From Flavobacterium alvei (GTDB taxonomy: Bacteria; Bacteroidota; Bacteroidia; Flavobacteriales; Flavobacteriaceae): a stretch of DNA of 64,000 nt. Made by a program: the position numbers and the translations under genes. The stretch is from contig NZ_PQVG01000007.1 in the NCBI RefSeq assembly GCF_002920895.1, positions 1-64,000 on the forward strand, given 5' to 3'. Under the pieces are notes generated by a model, which saw only the letters and a program-made list of their open reading frames with translations, did no database searches and was not told the DNA's origin. Of the stretch, positions 9,642-17,191 are shown piece by piece (position 1 is the stretch's first letter; the number at the start of each line of letters is the position of its first letter).

Positions 9642-9667
9642 GCCTCGAAATTTCGAGGCTTTTTTTT
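9642..9667. terminator. Bidirectional Rho-independent terminator
   Basis: A perfect 9-bp inverted repeat GCCTCGAAATTTCGAGGC (9642-9659) is followed by eight T on the + strand and preceded by six A (9635-9640). It can therefore end both the Cys-rich peptide gene (+) and hisS (-), which converge here. Confidence 0.9.
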
Positions 9668-9712
9668 ATGTAATTCTATTTTCAAATCTTCATTCAAAAA
9701 TCAAAAGCTAAA

Positions 9713-11083
9713 TTATTTCAAAACTTCTTTCAATCCCTCGAAATCAAGCAAATTTTGTTCTCCAGTTGCCAAATTCTTCAAGGCAAACTTCCCTTCACTC
9801 ATCTCCGTTTCTCCAACGATAACGGCAAACGGAATTCCACGTTTATCAGCGTGTTGAAACTGTTTGCCCACCTTGGCTTTATCGGGATACAATTCTACTT
9901 TTATTCCAAAACTGCGCAATTGTGTGATGGCTTGCATTGAATAAAAAGCCTCTTTTTCACCATAATTAATAAACAATGCCTTCGAAGTTGAAGTCACGGT
10001 TTCTGGAAACAAATTCAATTCTTCGAGAACCAGATAAATTCGGTCTAAACCAAAAGAAATACCAACTCCACTCATATCTTTCAAACCAAAAATTCCGGTC
10101 AAATCATCATATCTTCCGCCACCGCCGATAGAACCCATCGAAACTGTTTTTGGTGCGGCTACTTCAAAAATAGCTCCTGTATAATAATTCAATCCACGAG
10201 CTAAAGTTACATCTAAATCTAAAACCGCTTTATTCAAACCAAGGTTAGTCACGTTGTCACAAATAAATCGCAACTCTTCTACTCCTTTCAATCCTTCTTC
10301 AGATTCTACCAACAAAGCCGAAAGTTTCTCGATTTTCTCAGAAATTGTTCCTGTGAAATTGAATAACGGTTGCACTTTTTCGATTGCAGATTCCGCAATT
10401 CCTTTTTCGATCATTTCCTTTTTTACACCATCCTCACCTATTTTGTCGAGTTTGTCCAAAGCCACCGTAAAATCAATTAATTTATCTTTGGCACCAATCA
10501 CTTCGGCAATTCCTGAAAGGATTTTTCGGTTATTGATTTTAATCGTCACGCCTTCCAAACCTAATTGCGTAAAAACGGAATCGTACAATTGCACCAATTC
10601 TACTTCTTGCCACAACGATTTCGACCCCACCACATCGGCATCGCATTGAAAAAACTCTCTGAAACGCCCTTTCTGCGGACGATCGGCACGCCAAACCGGT
10701 TGAATTTGGTATCTTTTGAATGGAAACTCAATCTCGCTTTGGTGTTGCACCACATATCTTGCAAACGGAACGGTTAAGTCATAGCGAAGTGCTTTCTCAG
10801 AAATACTAGAAGTCAGTTTATTGCTTTCTTTATTTTGCAATAATGCAGCATCGGCTTTCGCCAAATAATCACCAGAATTCAAAATCTTAAAAATCAATCG
10901 ATCGCCTTCTTCCCCATATTTTCCCATCAGGGTTTCGGAGTTTTCGAACGAGGGTGTTTCTATGGGTTGAAATCCAAATTTCTCGAAATTACTTTTTATA
11001 GTTGCTATAATATATTGACGTTTTGCCACCTCAGCTGGTGAAAAATCTCTGGTTCCTTTTGGAATGCTTGGTTTTGATGCCAT
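9713..11083 (-). CDS. hisS: Histidine--tRNA ligase
   Basis: Charges tRNA-His with histidine in the cytoplasm. The 456-residue class II synthetase starts [16 protein letters not shown], the conserved HisRS opening. Class II motif 1 region (IETPSFE) is followed by [12 protein letters not shown], motif 2 [15 protein letters not shown] (about residues 138-152), the histidine-specific [15 protein letters not shown] (about 295-310) and motif 3 [18 protein letters not shown]-terminal anticodon-binding domain (FINYGEKEA ... [13 protein letters not shown]) completes it. Length is normal for the Bacteroidota form. It is a single gene that converges with the Cys-rich peptide gene and shares its terminator. 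Confidence 0.97.
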   Translation of the reverse strand: MASKPSIPKGTRDFSPAEVAKRQYIIATIKSNFEKFGFQPIETPSFENSETLMGKYGEEGDRLIFKILNSGDYLAKADAALLQNKESNKLTSSISEKALRYDLTVPFARYVVQHQSEIEFPFKRYQIQPVWRADRPQKGRFREFFQCDADVVGSKSLWQEVELVQLYDSVFTQLGLEGVTIKINNRKILSGIAEVIGAKDKLIDFTVALDKLDKIGEDGVKKEMIEKGIAESAIEKVQPLFNFTGTISEKIEKLSALLVESEEGLKGVEELRFICDNVTNLGLNKAVLDLDVTLARGLNYYTGAIFEVAAPKTVSMGSIGGGGRYDDLTGIFGLKDMSGVGISFGLDRIYLVLEELNLFPETVTSTSKALFINYGEKEAFYSMQAITQLRSFGIKVELYPDKAKVGKQFQHADKRGIPFAVIVGETEMSEGKFALKNLATGEQNLLDFEGLKEVLK

Positions 11084-11227
11084 TTTAATGAATTACGAAT
11101 TATCAATTAAGAATTAACAATTGTCAATTATTAATTCTCACTGCAAATATCTTGTTTTTAAAATAAATATCCCATCTTCTAAAACAAACTTGTAACAAAA
11201 ATTGTAATTTCGTGTCAAATAAGCACT

Positions 11228-12469
11228 ATGTTTAAATTATTTAGAGAAAACGTCCGAATTGCTTTTGGTTCTATCCGAACCCAATTGTTGCGTACCATCC
11301 TAACGGTGTTGATTATCGCTATTGGAATTATGGCTTTAGTAGTTATTTTGACGGTAATTGCTGCTTTAGAAAATAAATTGACCTCCAACTTTGCTTCGAT
11401 GGGCGCTAATACTTTCAACATCAATCAATATGAAAACACATCCCGAAGAAGAGGTGGCGAAGAAAGAGAGATTATAAATCCCATCATTTCTTACCCTGAA
11501 GCAGTGGCTTTCAAAAACAAGTACAAATTTCCCTTGACCGAAACCTCTATTTCATTTACAGCAACTTCTACTGCTGAGATAAAATTTGAATCCAACAAAA
11601 CCGATCCCGAAAATAAAATTGTAGGTGTAGATGAATTTTTTATGGCAAACTCAGGTTTAGAAACCAGTTCAGGCCGAAATTTTACTGGATTTGACATCCA
11701 AAACAACACTTATTCTTGCATCGTTGGATCTGATTTTGAAAAAGGATTGCTAAAAGATGTCAACCCTATAGATAAAATAATTTCAATTCGTGGAGCCAAA
11801 TTCAAAGTGATTGGAGTATTAAAAGAAAAAGGCTCTACCTTTGGCAACAGCCAGGATTTAAGAGTTTTAATTCCTATTCAACTGGCTCGTTCCTTGTTTA
11901 CCGCACCTAATATAAATTACACCGTGAGTGCGATGGTAAGTAAAAACGAATTATTAGAGCAAGCTGTTGATAATGCAATAATTACAATGAGGAAAGTTCG
12001 AAAATTAAGTCCCGTAAAAGACAATAATTTTGCTGTTTCAAGAAGTGATGATTTGATTCATAGAATTGAAGATATGACAGGTTATTTAAAAATTGCCGCC
12101 TTTGTAATTGGACTGATTACCATTTTAGGTTCCTCTATAGCTTTAATGAATATTATGATTGTTTCGGTTACCGAACGCACACGAGAAATTGGTGTTCGTA
12201 AAGCATTGGGAGCCAAAAAAAGCACTATTGCCTTCCAGTTTTTCATAGAAACGTTGCTAATTGGTCAATTAGGTGGTCTTGTTGGAGTTTTACTAGGTAT
12301 TTCGATTGGAAACCTTATCGCATTAGCAATGGAATTTGATTTTGTAATTCCTTGGGATGCCATAATTGTTGCCTTTGGCATCAGTTTCATTGTCGCAGTA
12401 GTTTCAGGTTCATATCCTGCCGTTAAAGCTTCTAAACTAGACCCGATTGAGGCGTTGAGATATGAATAA
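11228..12469 (+). CDS. MacB/FtsX-family ABC transporter permease
   Basis: A 413-residue inner-membrane protein with the MacB topology: one TM helix near residues 20-45 (TILTVLIIAIGIMALVVILT), a large periplasmic MacB-PCD domain, then three C-terminal TM helices in an FtsX domain. The loop SVTERTREIGVRKALGAKK and the ending YPAVKASKLDPIEALRYE are family hallmarks. Such permeases pair with an ATPase to drive mechanotransmission, lipoprotein release or efflux. No ATPase or membrane-fusion gene is adjacent, so it must use a partner from elsewhere and its substrate cannot be assigned. It is divergent from hisS, with 144 bp between them. Confidence 0.88.
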   Translation: MFKLFRENVRIAFGSIRTQLLRTILTVLIIAIGIMALVVILTVIAALENKLTSNFASMGANTFNINQYENTSRRRGGEEREIINPIISYPEAVAFKNKYKFPLTETSISFTATSTAEIKFESNKTDPENKIVGVDEFFMANSGLETSSGRNFTGFDIQNNTYSCIVGSDFEKGLLKDVNPIDKIISIRGAKFKVIGVLKEKGSTFGNSQDLRVLIPIQLARSLFTAPNINYTVSAMVSKNELLEQAVDNAIITMRKVRKLSPVKDNNFAVSRSDDLIHRIEDMTGYLKIAAFVIGLITILGSSIALMNIMIVSVTERTREIGVRKALGAKKSTIAFQFFIETLLIGQLGGLVGVLLGISIGNLIALAMEFDFVIPWDAIIVAFGISFIVAVVSGSYPAVKASKLDPIEALRYE

Positions 12470-12478
12470 ATAAACGAT

Positions 12479-12556
12479 TTACGATATTTAATTGATTTCG
12501 AGAATCCATTTTTATTATAAAACCTAAAATTTTACATCGTATATCAAATATCGTAA
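12479..12556. repeat. 11-bp inverted repeat between convergent genes
   Basis: TTACGATATTT (12479-12489) and AAATATCGTAA (12546-12556) are perfect reverse complements enclosing 56 bases of AT-rich sequence. It lies in the gap between the convergent permease gene and prmC. A terminator role is possible, but there is no compact GC stem. Confidence 0.4.
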
Positions 12557-12559
12557 TTC

Positions 12560-13414
12560 TTAAATCGTACCTCGAATCATTCTGTCATTTCCATAAATAT
12601 CTTTTCGTAATTCGATGTTTTTGAAACCCATTTTTTCTAATAAATCAATCATTTCTTTTCCTAAATATTGATTGATTTCGAAGAATAATTGTCCGTTTGG
12701 GGATAGGTTTTTTTGAGCCAATTCGGCTATTTTTCGATAAAAAATAAGGGCATCATTATCATCAACAAATAATGCCAAATGCGGTTCATTGTCTAAAACA
12801 TTTTTCTTGATTTCTTGTTTTTCTAACTCCCGAACATAGGGCGGATTCGAAACTATAATATCAAATTGTTGTTCTAAATCTTCGGTTTCAAGGATGTTTT
12901 TCAAAAGAAAAGTGACATTCACTTCATTGATTTTAGTATTTTTTTGGGCTGTGGCCAATGCTTTTTCCGAAACATCAATCGCAAAAACTTGGGCATTCGG
13001 AAGATTTTTTGCCAATGAAATGGCGATGCAACCACTCCCCGTTCCTATATCCAAAATTTTAATCTTTTGACTTTCGGCTTTCGACTTTTGACTTTGAATA
13101 ATCCATTCGACCAATTCTTCGGTTTCTGGTCTTGGAATTAAAACATTAGGATTTACCTCAAATTCCAAACCATAAAAACTGGTTTTTCCTAATAAATATT
13201 GAATCGGTATTTCCTTTTTTAATTGGTTTAAAATTAAATTCCAAACTTCGATTTCGTCATTTGAAAAAGTCAATTCAGGATTTAATGCTAGGTCAATTCT
13301 TTTCAGATTTCGTTTTTCTTCCAAAATCAAATAAAAAAAACTTTCTGCTTCACCAGCATCATAAATGGGCAAAAGTTCTTGAATGAATTGAGCTCTGTAT
13401 TCTTTTATTTTCAT
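12560..13414 (-). CDS. prmC: Release factor glutamine N5-methyltransferase
   Basis: Methylates the GGQ glutamine of peptide release factors RF1/RF2. The 284-residue protein has an N-terminal helical domain, the linker YLLGKTSFYGLEFEVNPNVLIPRPETEELV typical of PrmC (here in pieces: YLLGK, FEVNPNVLIPRPETEELV), an SAM-binding motif I ILDIGTGSGCIAISLAKNLP and the catalytic NPPY (about residues 188-191, SNPPYVRE) that binds the glutamine side chain. Length is normal for the family. It converges with the MacB-type permease gene and is followed upstream by an acetyltransferase gene on the same strand. Confidence 0.95.
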   Translation of the reverse strand: MKIKEYRAQFIQELLPIYDAGEAESFFYLILEEKRNLKRIDLALNPELTFSNDEIEVWNLILNQLKKEIPIQYLLGKTSFYGLEFEVNPNVLIPRPETEELVEWIIQSQKSKAESQKIKILDIGTGSGCIAISLAKNLPNAQVFAIDVSEKALATAQKNTKINEVNVTFLLKNILETEDLEQQFDIIVSNPPYVRELEKQEIKKNVLDNEPHLALFVDDNDALIFYRKIAELAQKNLSPNGQLFFEINQYLGKEMIDLLEKMGFKNIELRKDIYGNDRMIRGTI

Positions 13415-13467
13415 TTTATTGGGTTATCTATACTATGAATTAATATGCTCAATTCATAACTCATAAT

Positions 13468-13953
13468 TCATAATTCCTTTAACATCCATACCGGACAAGA
13501 AGTGTGTCCTGTGCTTCCCATTGGCGAACAAATAAATTCAAAACCTACTTTTTTGTAGAGTTTTTGGGCATCGTGCATAAAAGGCATCGTTTCGAGATAA
13601 CATTTCTTGAAACCAAAATCCTTGGCCGCTTGCAAGCAAATTTCCATCATTTGGCTACCAATTCCCAAACCACGAGTTTCAGGTAGAAAATACATTTTTT
13701 GCAATTCACAGATTGCCTCGGTTTCATTTTCGAGTGGTGCGACTCCAGCTCCACCCACAATTTTACCCTCACTTTCAACCACAAAATACGCAGATTTCGG
13801 CTTACTATATTCCTCAAACATCAAATCCAAATATGGGTCAGCATAAGCAGTTCCCACTTTCGGAATATTCAATTCGTCAAAAACCGCTCTTATTAACTGA
13901 GCAACCGACTGATTGTCTTTCTTTTCTATTTTTCGGATAATCCAATTCACCAT
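13468..13953 (-). CDS. GNAT-family N-acetyltransferase
   Basis: A 161-residue single GNAT domain. Motif A with the acetyl-CoA pyrophosphate loop reads LPETRGLGIGSQMMEICLQ (R/Q-G-x-G-x pattern); the C-terminal part KCYLETMPFMHDAQKLYKKVGF is the usual motif B strand and helix. The frame extends to a TTG at 13980, but the ATG at 13953 (MVNWIIRKIEKKDNQ) gives the normal GNAT opening and I prefer it. The substrate is not predictable. It sits 53 bp upstream of prmC on the same strand and may be co-transcribed. Confidence 0.85.
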   Translation of the reverse strand: MVNWIIRKIEKKDNQSVAQLIRAVFDELNIPKVGTAYADPYLDLMFEEYSKPKSAYFVVESEGKIVGGAGVAPLENETEAICELQKMYFLPETRGLGIGSQMMEICLQAAKDFGFKKCYLETMPFMHDAQKLYKKVGFEFICSPMGSTGHTSCPVWMLKEL

Positions 13954-14024
13954 TTTTAAAATTGCTGATTGATGACGCAAAAATAGCTATTGTTTATGGT
14001 AATTTTGTAAAGATTCAAAACTAA

Positions 14025-14040
14025 TCCCGAAGTCTCGGGA
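14025..14040. repeat. Short TCCCGA..TCGGGA hairpin
   Basis: TCCCGA-AGTC-TCGGGA forms a 6-bp stem 31 bases before the ribD start. The same CCCGAAG..TCGGGA core occurs in the large nested palindrome at 63815-63999, so it may be a fragment of one interspersed element family. Confidence 0.5.
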
Positions 14041-14057
14041 CTAAACTCAAAATTCAC

Positions 14058-14065
14058 TATTTTTG
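14058..14065 (+). promoter_or_regulatory. -7 box directly upstream of ribD
   Basis: TATTTTTG (TAnnTTTG) ends 5 bases before the GTG at 14071. If functional, transcription would begin at or within a few bases of the start codon, giving a leaderless or near-leaderless mRNA. Confidence 0.45.
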
Positions 14066-14070
14066 AAACC

Positions 14071-15114
14071 GTGAAAATTCAAGAAAAATACATCCGTCGC
14101 TGCATAGAATTGGCCAAAAATGGTATGGGAACTACTTATCCTAATCCAATGGTAGGTAGCGTGATTGTATATAATGACAAAATCATTGGCGAAGGCTGGC
14201 ACAAAAAATCGGGCGAACCACATGCCGAGGTGAATGCTATAAATTCGGTTAAAGATAAGTCATTACTCAAAAAATCGACCATTTATGTGAGTTTAGAACC
14301 TTGCAGTCATTTTGGAAAAACACCACCTTGTTGCGATTTGATTATTCAAAATGAGATTCCAAATGTAGTTGTCGGTACAGTTGACCCGAATATAAAAGTG
14401 GCAGGAACCGGAATTAAAAAATTAATCAAAACTGGCGCAAAAGTCACTGTTGGCATTCTTGAAGCCGAATGCTATGAATTGAATAAACGCTTTTTTACAT
14501 TTCACGAAAAGAAAAGACCTTATGTGATTTTGAAATGGGCCGAAACTCAAGATGGATTTATCGCTCCTTTGACCAAAATAGAACAAAAACCCGTTTGGAT
14601 CACCAATGAATTTTCACGCCAATGGGTTCATAAATGGCGAACTGAAGAACAGGCAATTCTTGTGGGAACCAACACCGTTATCGAAGACAATCCGAAATTG
14701 GACGCGAGAGATTGGACAGGAAATAACCCAATTAGAATTGTTTTGGATGCTAATAATCGAATCCTAAAAAACAGTCCTATTTTTGATAACCGAGTAAAAA
14801 CCATCATTTTTTCGAATATCATAAAGCCAATTAATACAGAAAACATTATCTTTGAAGGAATCGATTTTAAGAAAAATATTGGAAAACAAATACTAAATGT
14901 ATTGTATAAACACCAAATTCAATCCGTGATTATCGAAGGAGGCTCTCAAACTTTGCAAACATTTATTGACGAAAATCTTTGGGATGAAGCACGAATATTT
15001 ATAGGAAATCAAAATTTTGAAACAGGAATTAAAGCACCCATTTTAGCTTTAAAAAACACCGAGAAACAAATCATCGAAAACGACATACTTCTAATATCTA
15101 GAAATTATGATTAA
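14071..15114 (+). CDS. ribD: Bifunctional riboflavin biosynthesis deaminase/reductase
   Basis: Catalyses the second and third steps of riboflavin synthesis: deamination of the GTP-derived pyrimidine and reduction of its ribosyl group. The 347-residue protein has an N-terminal zinc deaminase domain with HAEVNAI (about residues 51-57) and the Cys pair of PCSHFGKTPPC (about 81-91), followed by a RibD C-terminal reductase (YVILKWAETQDGFIA ... ILVGTNTVIEDNPKLDAR ... VIIEGGSQTLQTFID). The start is GTG: the first in-frame ATG falls inside the conserved MGTTYPNPMVG. The HAD phosphatase gene overlaps its last 8 bases, a good match for the missing riboflavin-pathway phosphatase, although that link is inference. 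Confidence 0.95.
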   Translation: MKIQEKYIRRCIELAKNGMGTTYPNPMVGSVIVYNDKIIGEGWHKKSGEPHAEVNAINSVKDKSLLKKSTIYVSLEPCSHFGKTPPCCDLIIQNEIPNVVVGTVDPNIKVAGTGIKKLIKTGAKVTVGILEAECYELNKRFFTFHEKKRPYVILKWAETQDGFIAPLTKIEQKPVWITNEFSRQWVHKWRTEEQAILVGTNTVIEDNPKLDARDWTGNNPIRIVLDANNRILKNSPIFDNRVKTIIFSNIIKPINTENIIFEGIDFKKNIGKQILNVLYKHQIQSVIIEGGSQTLQTFIDENLWDEARIFIGNQNFETGIKAPILALKNTEKQIIENDILLISRNYD

Positions 15115-15715
15115 CACAATTATTTTTGATTTTGGCGATATTTTTATCAATTTAGATAAAGAAGCCTCTATCAATGGACTGAAAAAACTGGGTTTGACAG
15201 CTTGGAATGAAGATTTGAGCCAACTAAATTTTCAATTTGAAAAAGGACAAATCTCAGAAGAGAATTTCCTACTTGGCATTCAAAAACACGTCCCAAACGC
15301 TTCTATCGATGAAATCCTAACAGCTTGGAATGCCATTCTACTAGATTTTCCGTTGCGTCGATTGGAATTCCTTCAAAAACTCACCACTAAATACCGCTTG
15401 TTTTTATTGAGCAATACCGACTCCATTCATATCGAAACTTTCGAGAGAGAACATGGCGCTTCGTTTTACAGCGATTTTTACCAATGTTTCGAAAAAGTAT
15501 ATTATTCGTTCGAAATGGGAATGCGCAAACCCGATGCCGAGATTTTTAATTATGTCTTAAAAAAACACGATTTAACTCCAGCTTGTACCTTATTTATTGA
15601 TGACAAAAAAGAAAATACTGATGCAGCAACTGCCCTTGGAATTCAGGTATGGAATTTGCAAGTAGGTCAAGAAGATGTTATAAATTTGTTCTCTAAAAAA
15701 GAATTATCACTTTGA
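15107..15715 (+). CDS. HAD-superfamily phosphatase (YihX-like)
   Basis: A 202-residue HAD hydrolase. Motif I is IIFDFGDIFINLD with nucleophile Asp8 (DxG variant as in YihX/epoxide-hydrolase-N types). A helical cap follows, then motif II LLSNTDS, motif III GMRKPDAEIF (Lys) and motif IV TLFIDDKKENTDAA. Such enzymes dephosphorylate small phosphometabolites. The start codon overlaps the end of ribD, so the two genes are translationally coupled. This raises the possibility that it removes phosphate from the RibD product before lumazine synthase; family alone does not show this. Confidence 0.88.
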   Translation: MINTIIFDFGDIFINLDKEASINGLKKLGLTAWNEDLSQLNFQFEKGQISEENFLLGIQKHVPNASIDEILTAWNAILLDFPLRRLEFLQKLTTKYRLFLLSNTDSIHIETFEREHGASFYSDFYQCFEKVYYSFEMGMRKPDAEIFNYVLKKHDLTPACTLFIDDKKENTDAATALGIQVWNLQVGQEDVINLFSKKELSL

Positions 15716-15797
15716 CAAAATAAACCACTATAGACTCAAAGTCAATAGATTTGGTTTGGCTGACTAAAAGTCTGCAAGGCTAGAAAACTTTATTTCA

Positions 15798-15855
15798 ACC
15801 ACAAATTGCACAAATTTCCACAAATTAATCTGTGAAAATTTGTGCAATTTGTGGT
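15798..15855. repeat. Large 20-bp inverted repeat (hairpin element)
   Basis: ACCACAAATTGCACAAATTT (15798-15817) is exactly complementary to 15836-15855, with an inner CACA/TGTG stem in the 18-base loop. It lies in the 233-bp gap between two + strand genes. Repeats built from CACAAATT/ CACAGATT units are familiar as interspersed palindromes in flavobacterial genomes. It may act as a terminator or mRNA stabiliser. Confidence 0.7.
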
Positions 15856-15909
15856 AAAAAGCATTTTTAGAAGCTGAAAGCGAAATGCACTAAAATACAT
15901 AGTTTTAAC

Positions 15910-15917
15910 TATTTTTG
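15910..15917 (+). promoter_or_regulatory. -7 box upstream of the YigZ-family gene
   Basis: TATTTTTG matches TAnnTTTG and lies 31 bases before the TTG start at 15949. The flanking text (ACTATTTTTGA) is nearly the same as at the ribD -7 box. Confidence 0.4.
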
Positions 15918-15948
15918 AGACCTATAAATTTCAATCCCTAAATTTCAT

Positions 15949-16551
15949 TTGGAAGATACTTACAAAACCATTGCATTTCCGTCATCGGAGATTCTTTTCA
16001 AAGAAAAAAGCAGTAAATTCTTTGGCTATGCCTTTCCCATTCAATTTGAAGAAGAAGTAAAACCCCTAATTGATGACTTGCGCAAACAACACCCTCATGC
16101 TGTACATTATTGTTATGCTTATAAAATTGGCGTAGAAAATGTAATTTACAGAGCCAACGATGATGGAGAACCTAGCAATACTGCAGGAATGCCTATTTAT
16201 GGACAAATTCAGTCTTTTGGAGTAACCAATATTTTGGTTGTAATTGTCCGAATTTTTGGTGGTGTAAAATTAGGCGTTGGCGGATTAATTTCTGCCTATA
16301 GAACAGCAGCTCAAATGACCCTAGAATCTGCTAAAATAATCGAAAAAACAATCGATGTTCGTTTCCTAATTGCTTTCGATTATAAAAACATCAACAAAGT
16401 GATGCGTGTGGTGAAGGAAAAAAATGTAGAAATCGTTTCCCAAAAAATGGAAATGAGCTGCGAAATAGAAATTATAACCCGAAAAAAAAATGCCGAAATG
16501 ATTTTCGACATTTTTAATTTGATGTTTGAAGTGGAAATTAAACAGCTATAA
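15949..16551 (+). CDS. YigZ/IMPACT-family protein
   Basis: A 200-residue protein with the UPF0029/IMPACT N-terminal domain (KEKSSKFFGYAFPI ... HAVHYCYAYKIG ... ANDDGEPSNTAGMPIYGQI ... RIFGGVKLGVGGLISAYRTA) and a small ferredoxin-like C-terminal DUF1949 domain. The family is linked to translation and ribosome stress, but its biochemical role is poorly defined. The start is TTG at 15949: an in-frame stop at 15925 precedes it and no ATG or GTG is available before the conserved region. It converges with the thioesterase gene. Confidence 0.9.
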   Translation: MEDTYKTIAFPSSEILFKEKSSKFFGYAFPIQFEEEVKPLIDDLRKQHPHAVHYCYAYKIGVENVIYRANDDGEPSNTAGMPIYGQIQSFGVTNILVVIVRIFGGVKLGVGGLISAYRTAAQMTLESAKIIEKTIDVRFLIAFDYKNINKVMRVVKEKNVEIVSQKMEMSCEIEIITRKKNAEMIFDIFNLMFEVEIKQL

Positions 16552-16604
16552 AAGCTTCAAAAAAAGTTGTTTTTTATCAAATTTGCAATAAAATAGTCCA
16601 ATTT

Positions 16605-17006
16605 CTAAACTCTATTCAAAATGTCTATAATATTTTGTGGGGGACTAATTGGTTTTCCTGATTTCATATCAACAAATACCAAAATCGAGTTACCAGTTGT
16701 TAATAACTCCTCCTTTTCATTATAGAGTTCGTAGTCAAATTCAATCTTAACAGTTGTCCTATTTTTTAGTATAGTTTTTAAAGTTAAAAGTTCGTCATAA
16801 CGAGCTGATTTTTTGTAATTCATAGTCAAAGAAACCACCGGAAGCATAATTCCGTTGTCCTCCATCCATTTATAAGAAATCCCTTTGTTTCTAAGCCATT
16901 CGACTCTTCCTATCTCAAAATATTGAGCATAATTCCCGTGATAAACCACACGCATTTGATCGGTTTCTGAATAACGAACACGAATTTGAGTTTGATGATA
17001 TTCCAT
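16605..17006 (-). CDS. Acyl-CoA thioesterase (4HBT/YbgC family)
   Basis: A 133-residue single hot-dog domain. The hallmark RVRYSETDQMRVVYHGNY contains the catalytic Asp of 4-hydroxybenzoyl-CoA thioesterases, followed by YFEIGRVEWLRNKGISY and a strand pattern of normal length. It hydrolyses acyl-CoA thioesters in the cytoplasm; chain length preference cannot be read from sequence. It is divergent from dnaA across 185 bp, an arrangement often seen at flavobacterial origins. Confidence 0.92.
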   Translation of the reverse strand: MEYHQTQIRVRYSETDQMRVVYHGNYAQYFEIGRVEWLRNKGISYKWMEDNGIMLPVVSLTMNYKKSARYDELLTLKTILKNRTTVKIEFDYELYNEKEELLTTGNSILVFVDMKSGKPISPPQNIIDILNRV

Positions 17007-17191
17007 TAAATTACCTGTTAAAAAATTAAACCTAAAAAAAACCCATACAACAATATTTTGTAAAAATTACATCTAAAATATTTTTTTTTAGCTAAATTTA
17101 TTCACATATTTGTTATCCCAAAAATAAAGATAAATTTAACCTTATTTTTTATTAGAAATCATTACCAAAACGAAATAATTTAACCAAATTT
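17007..17191. other. dnaA upstream region with DnaA-box-like sites (possible origin)
   Basis: A 185-bp very AT-rich gap between divergent genes. TTATTCACA (17098-17106) is one base from the DnaA box TTATCCACA; TTATCCCAA (17113-17121) is two bases away. Runs of A and T around them could serve as an unwinding element. In sequenced Flavobacterium chromosomes dnaA lies at the numbered origin. Too few boxes are seen to call oriC firmly; autoregulation of dnaA is an alternative. Confidence 0.4.

Noticed and set aside
10254..10649. 131-codon + strand frame
   Set aside because: Antisense shadow of hisS, whose motifs are all conserved on the other strand.
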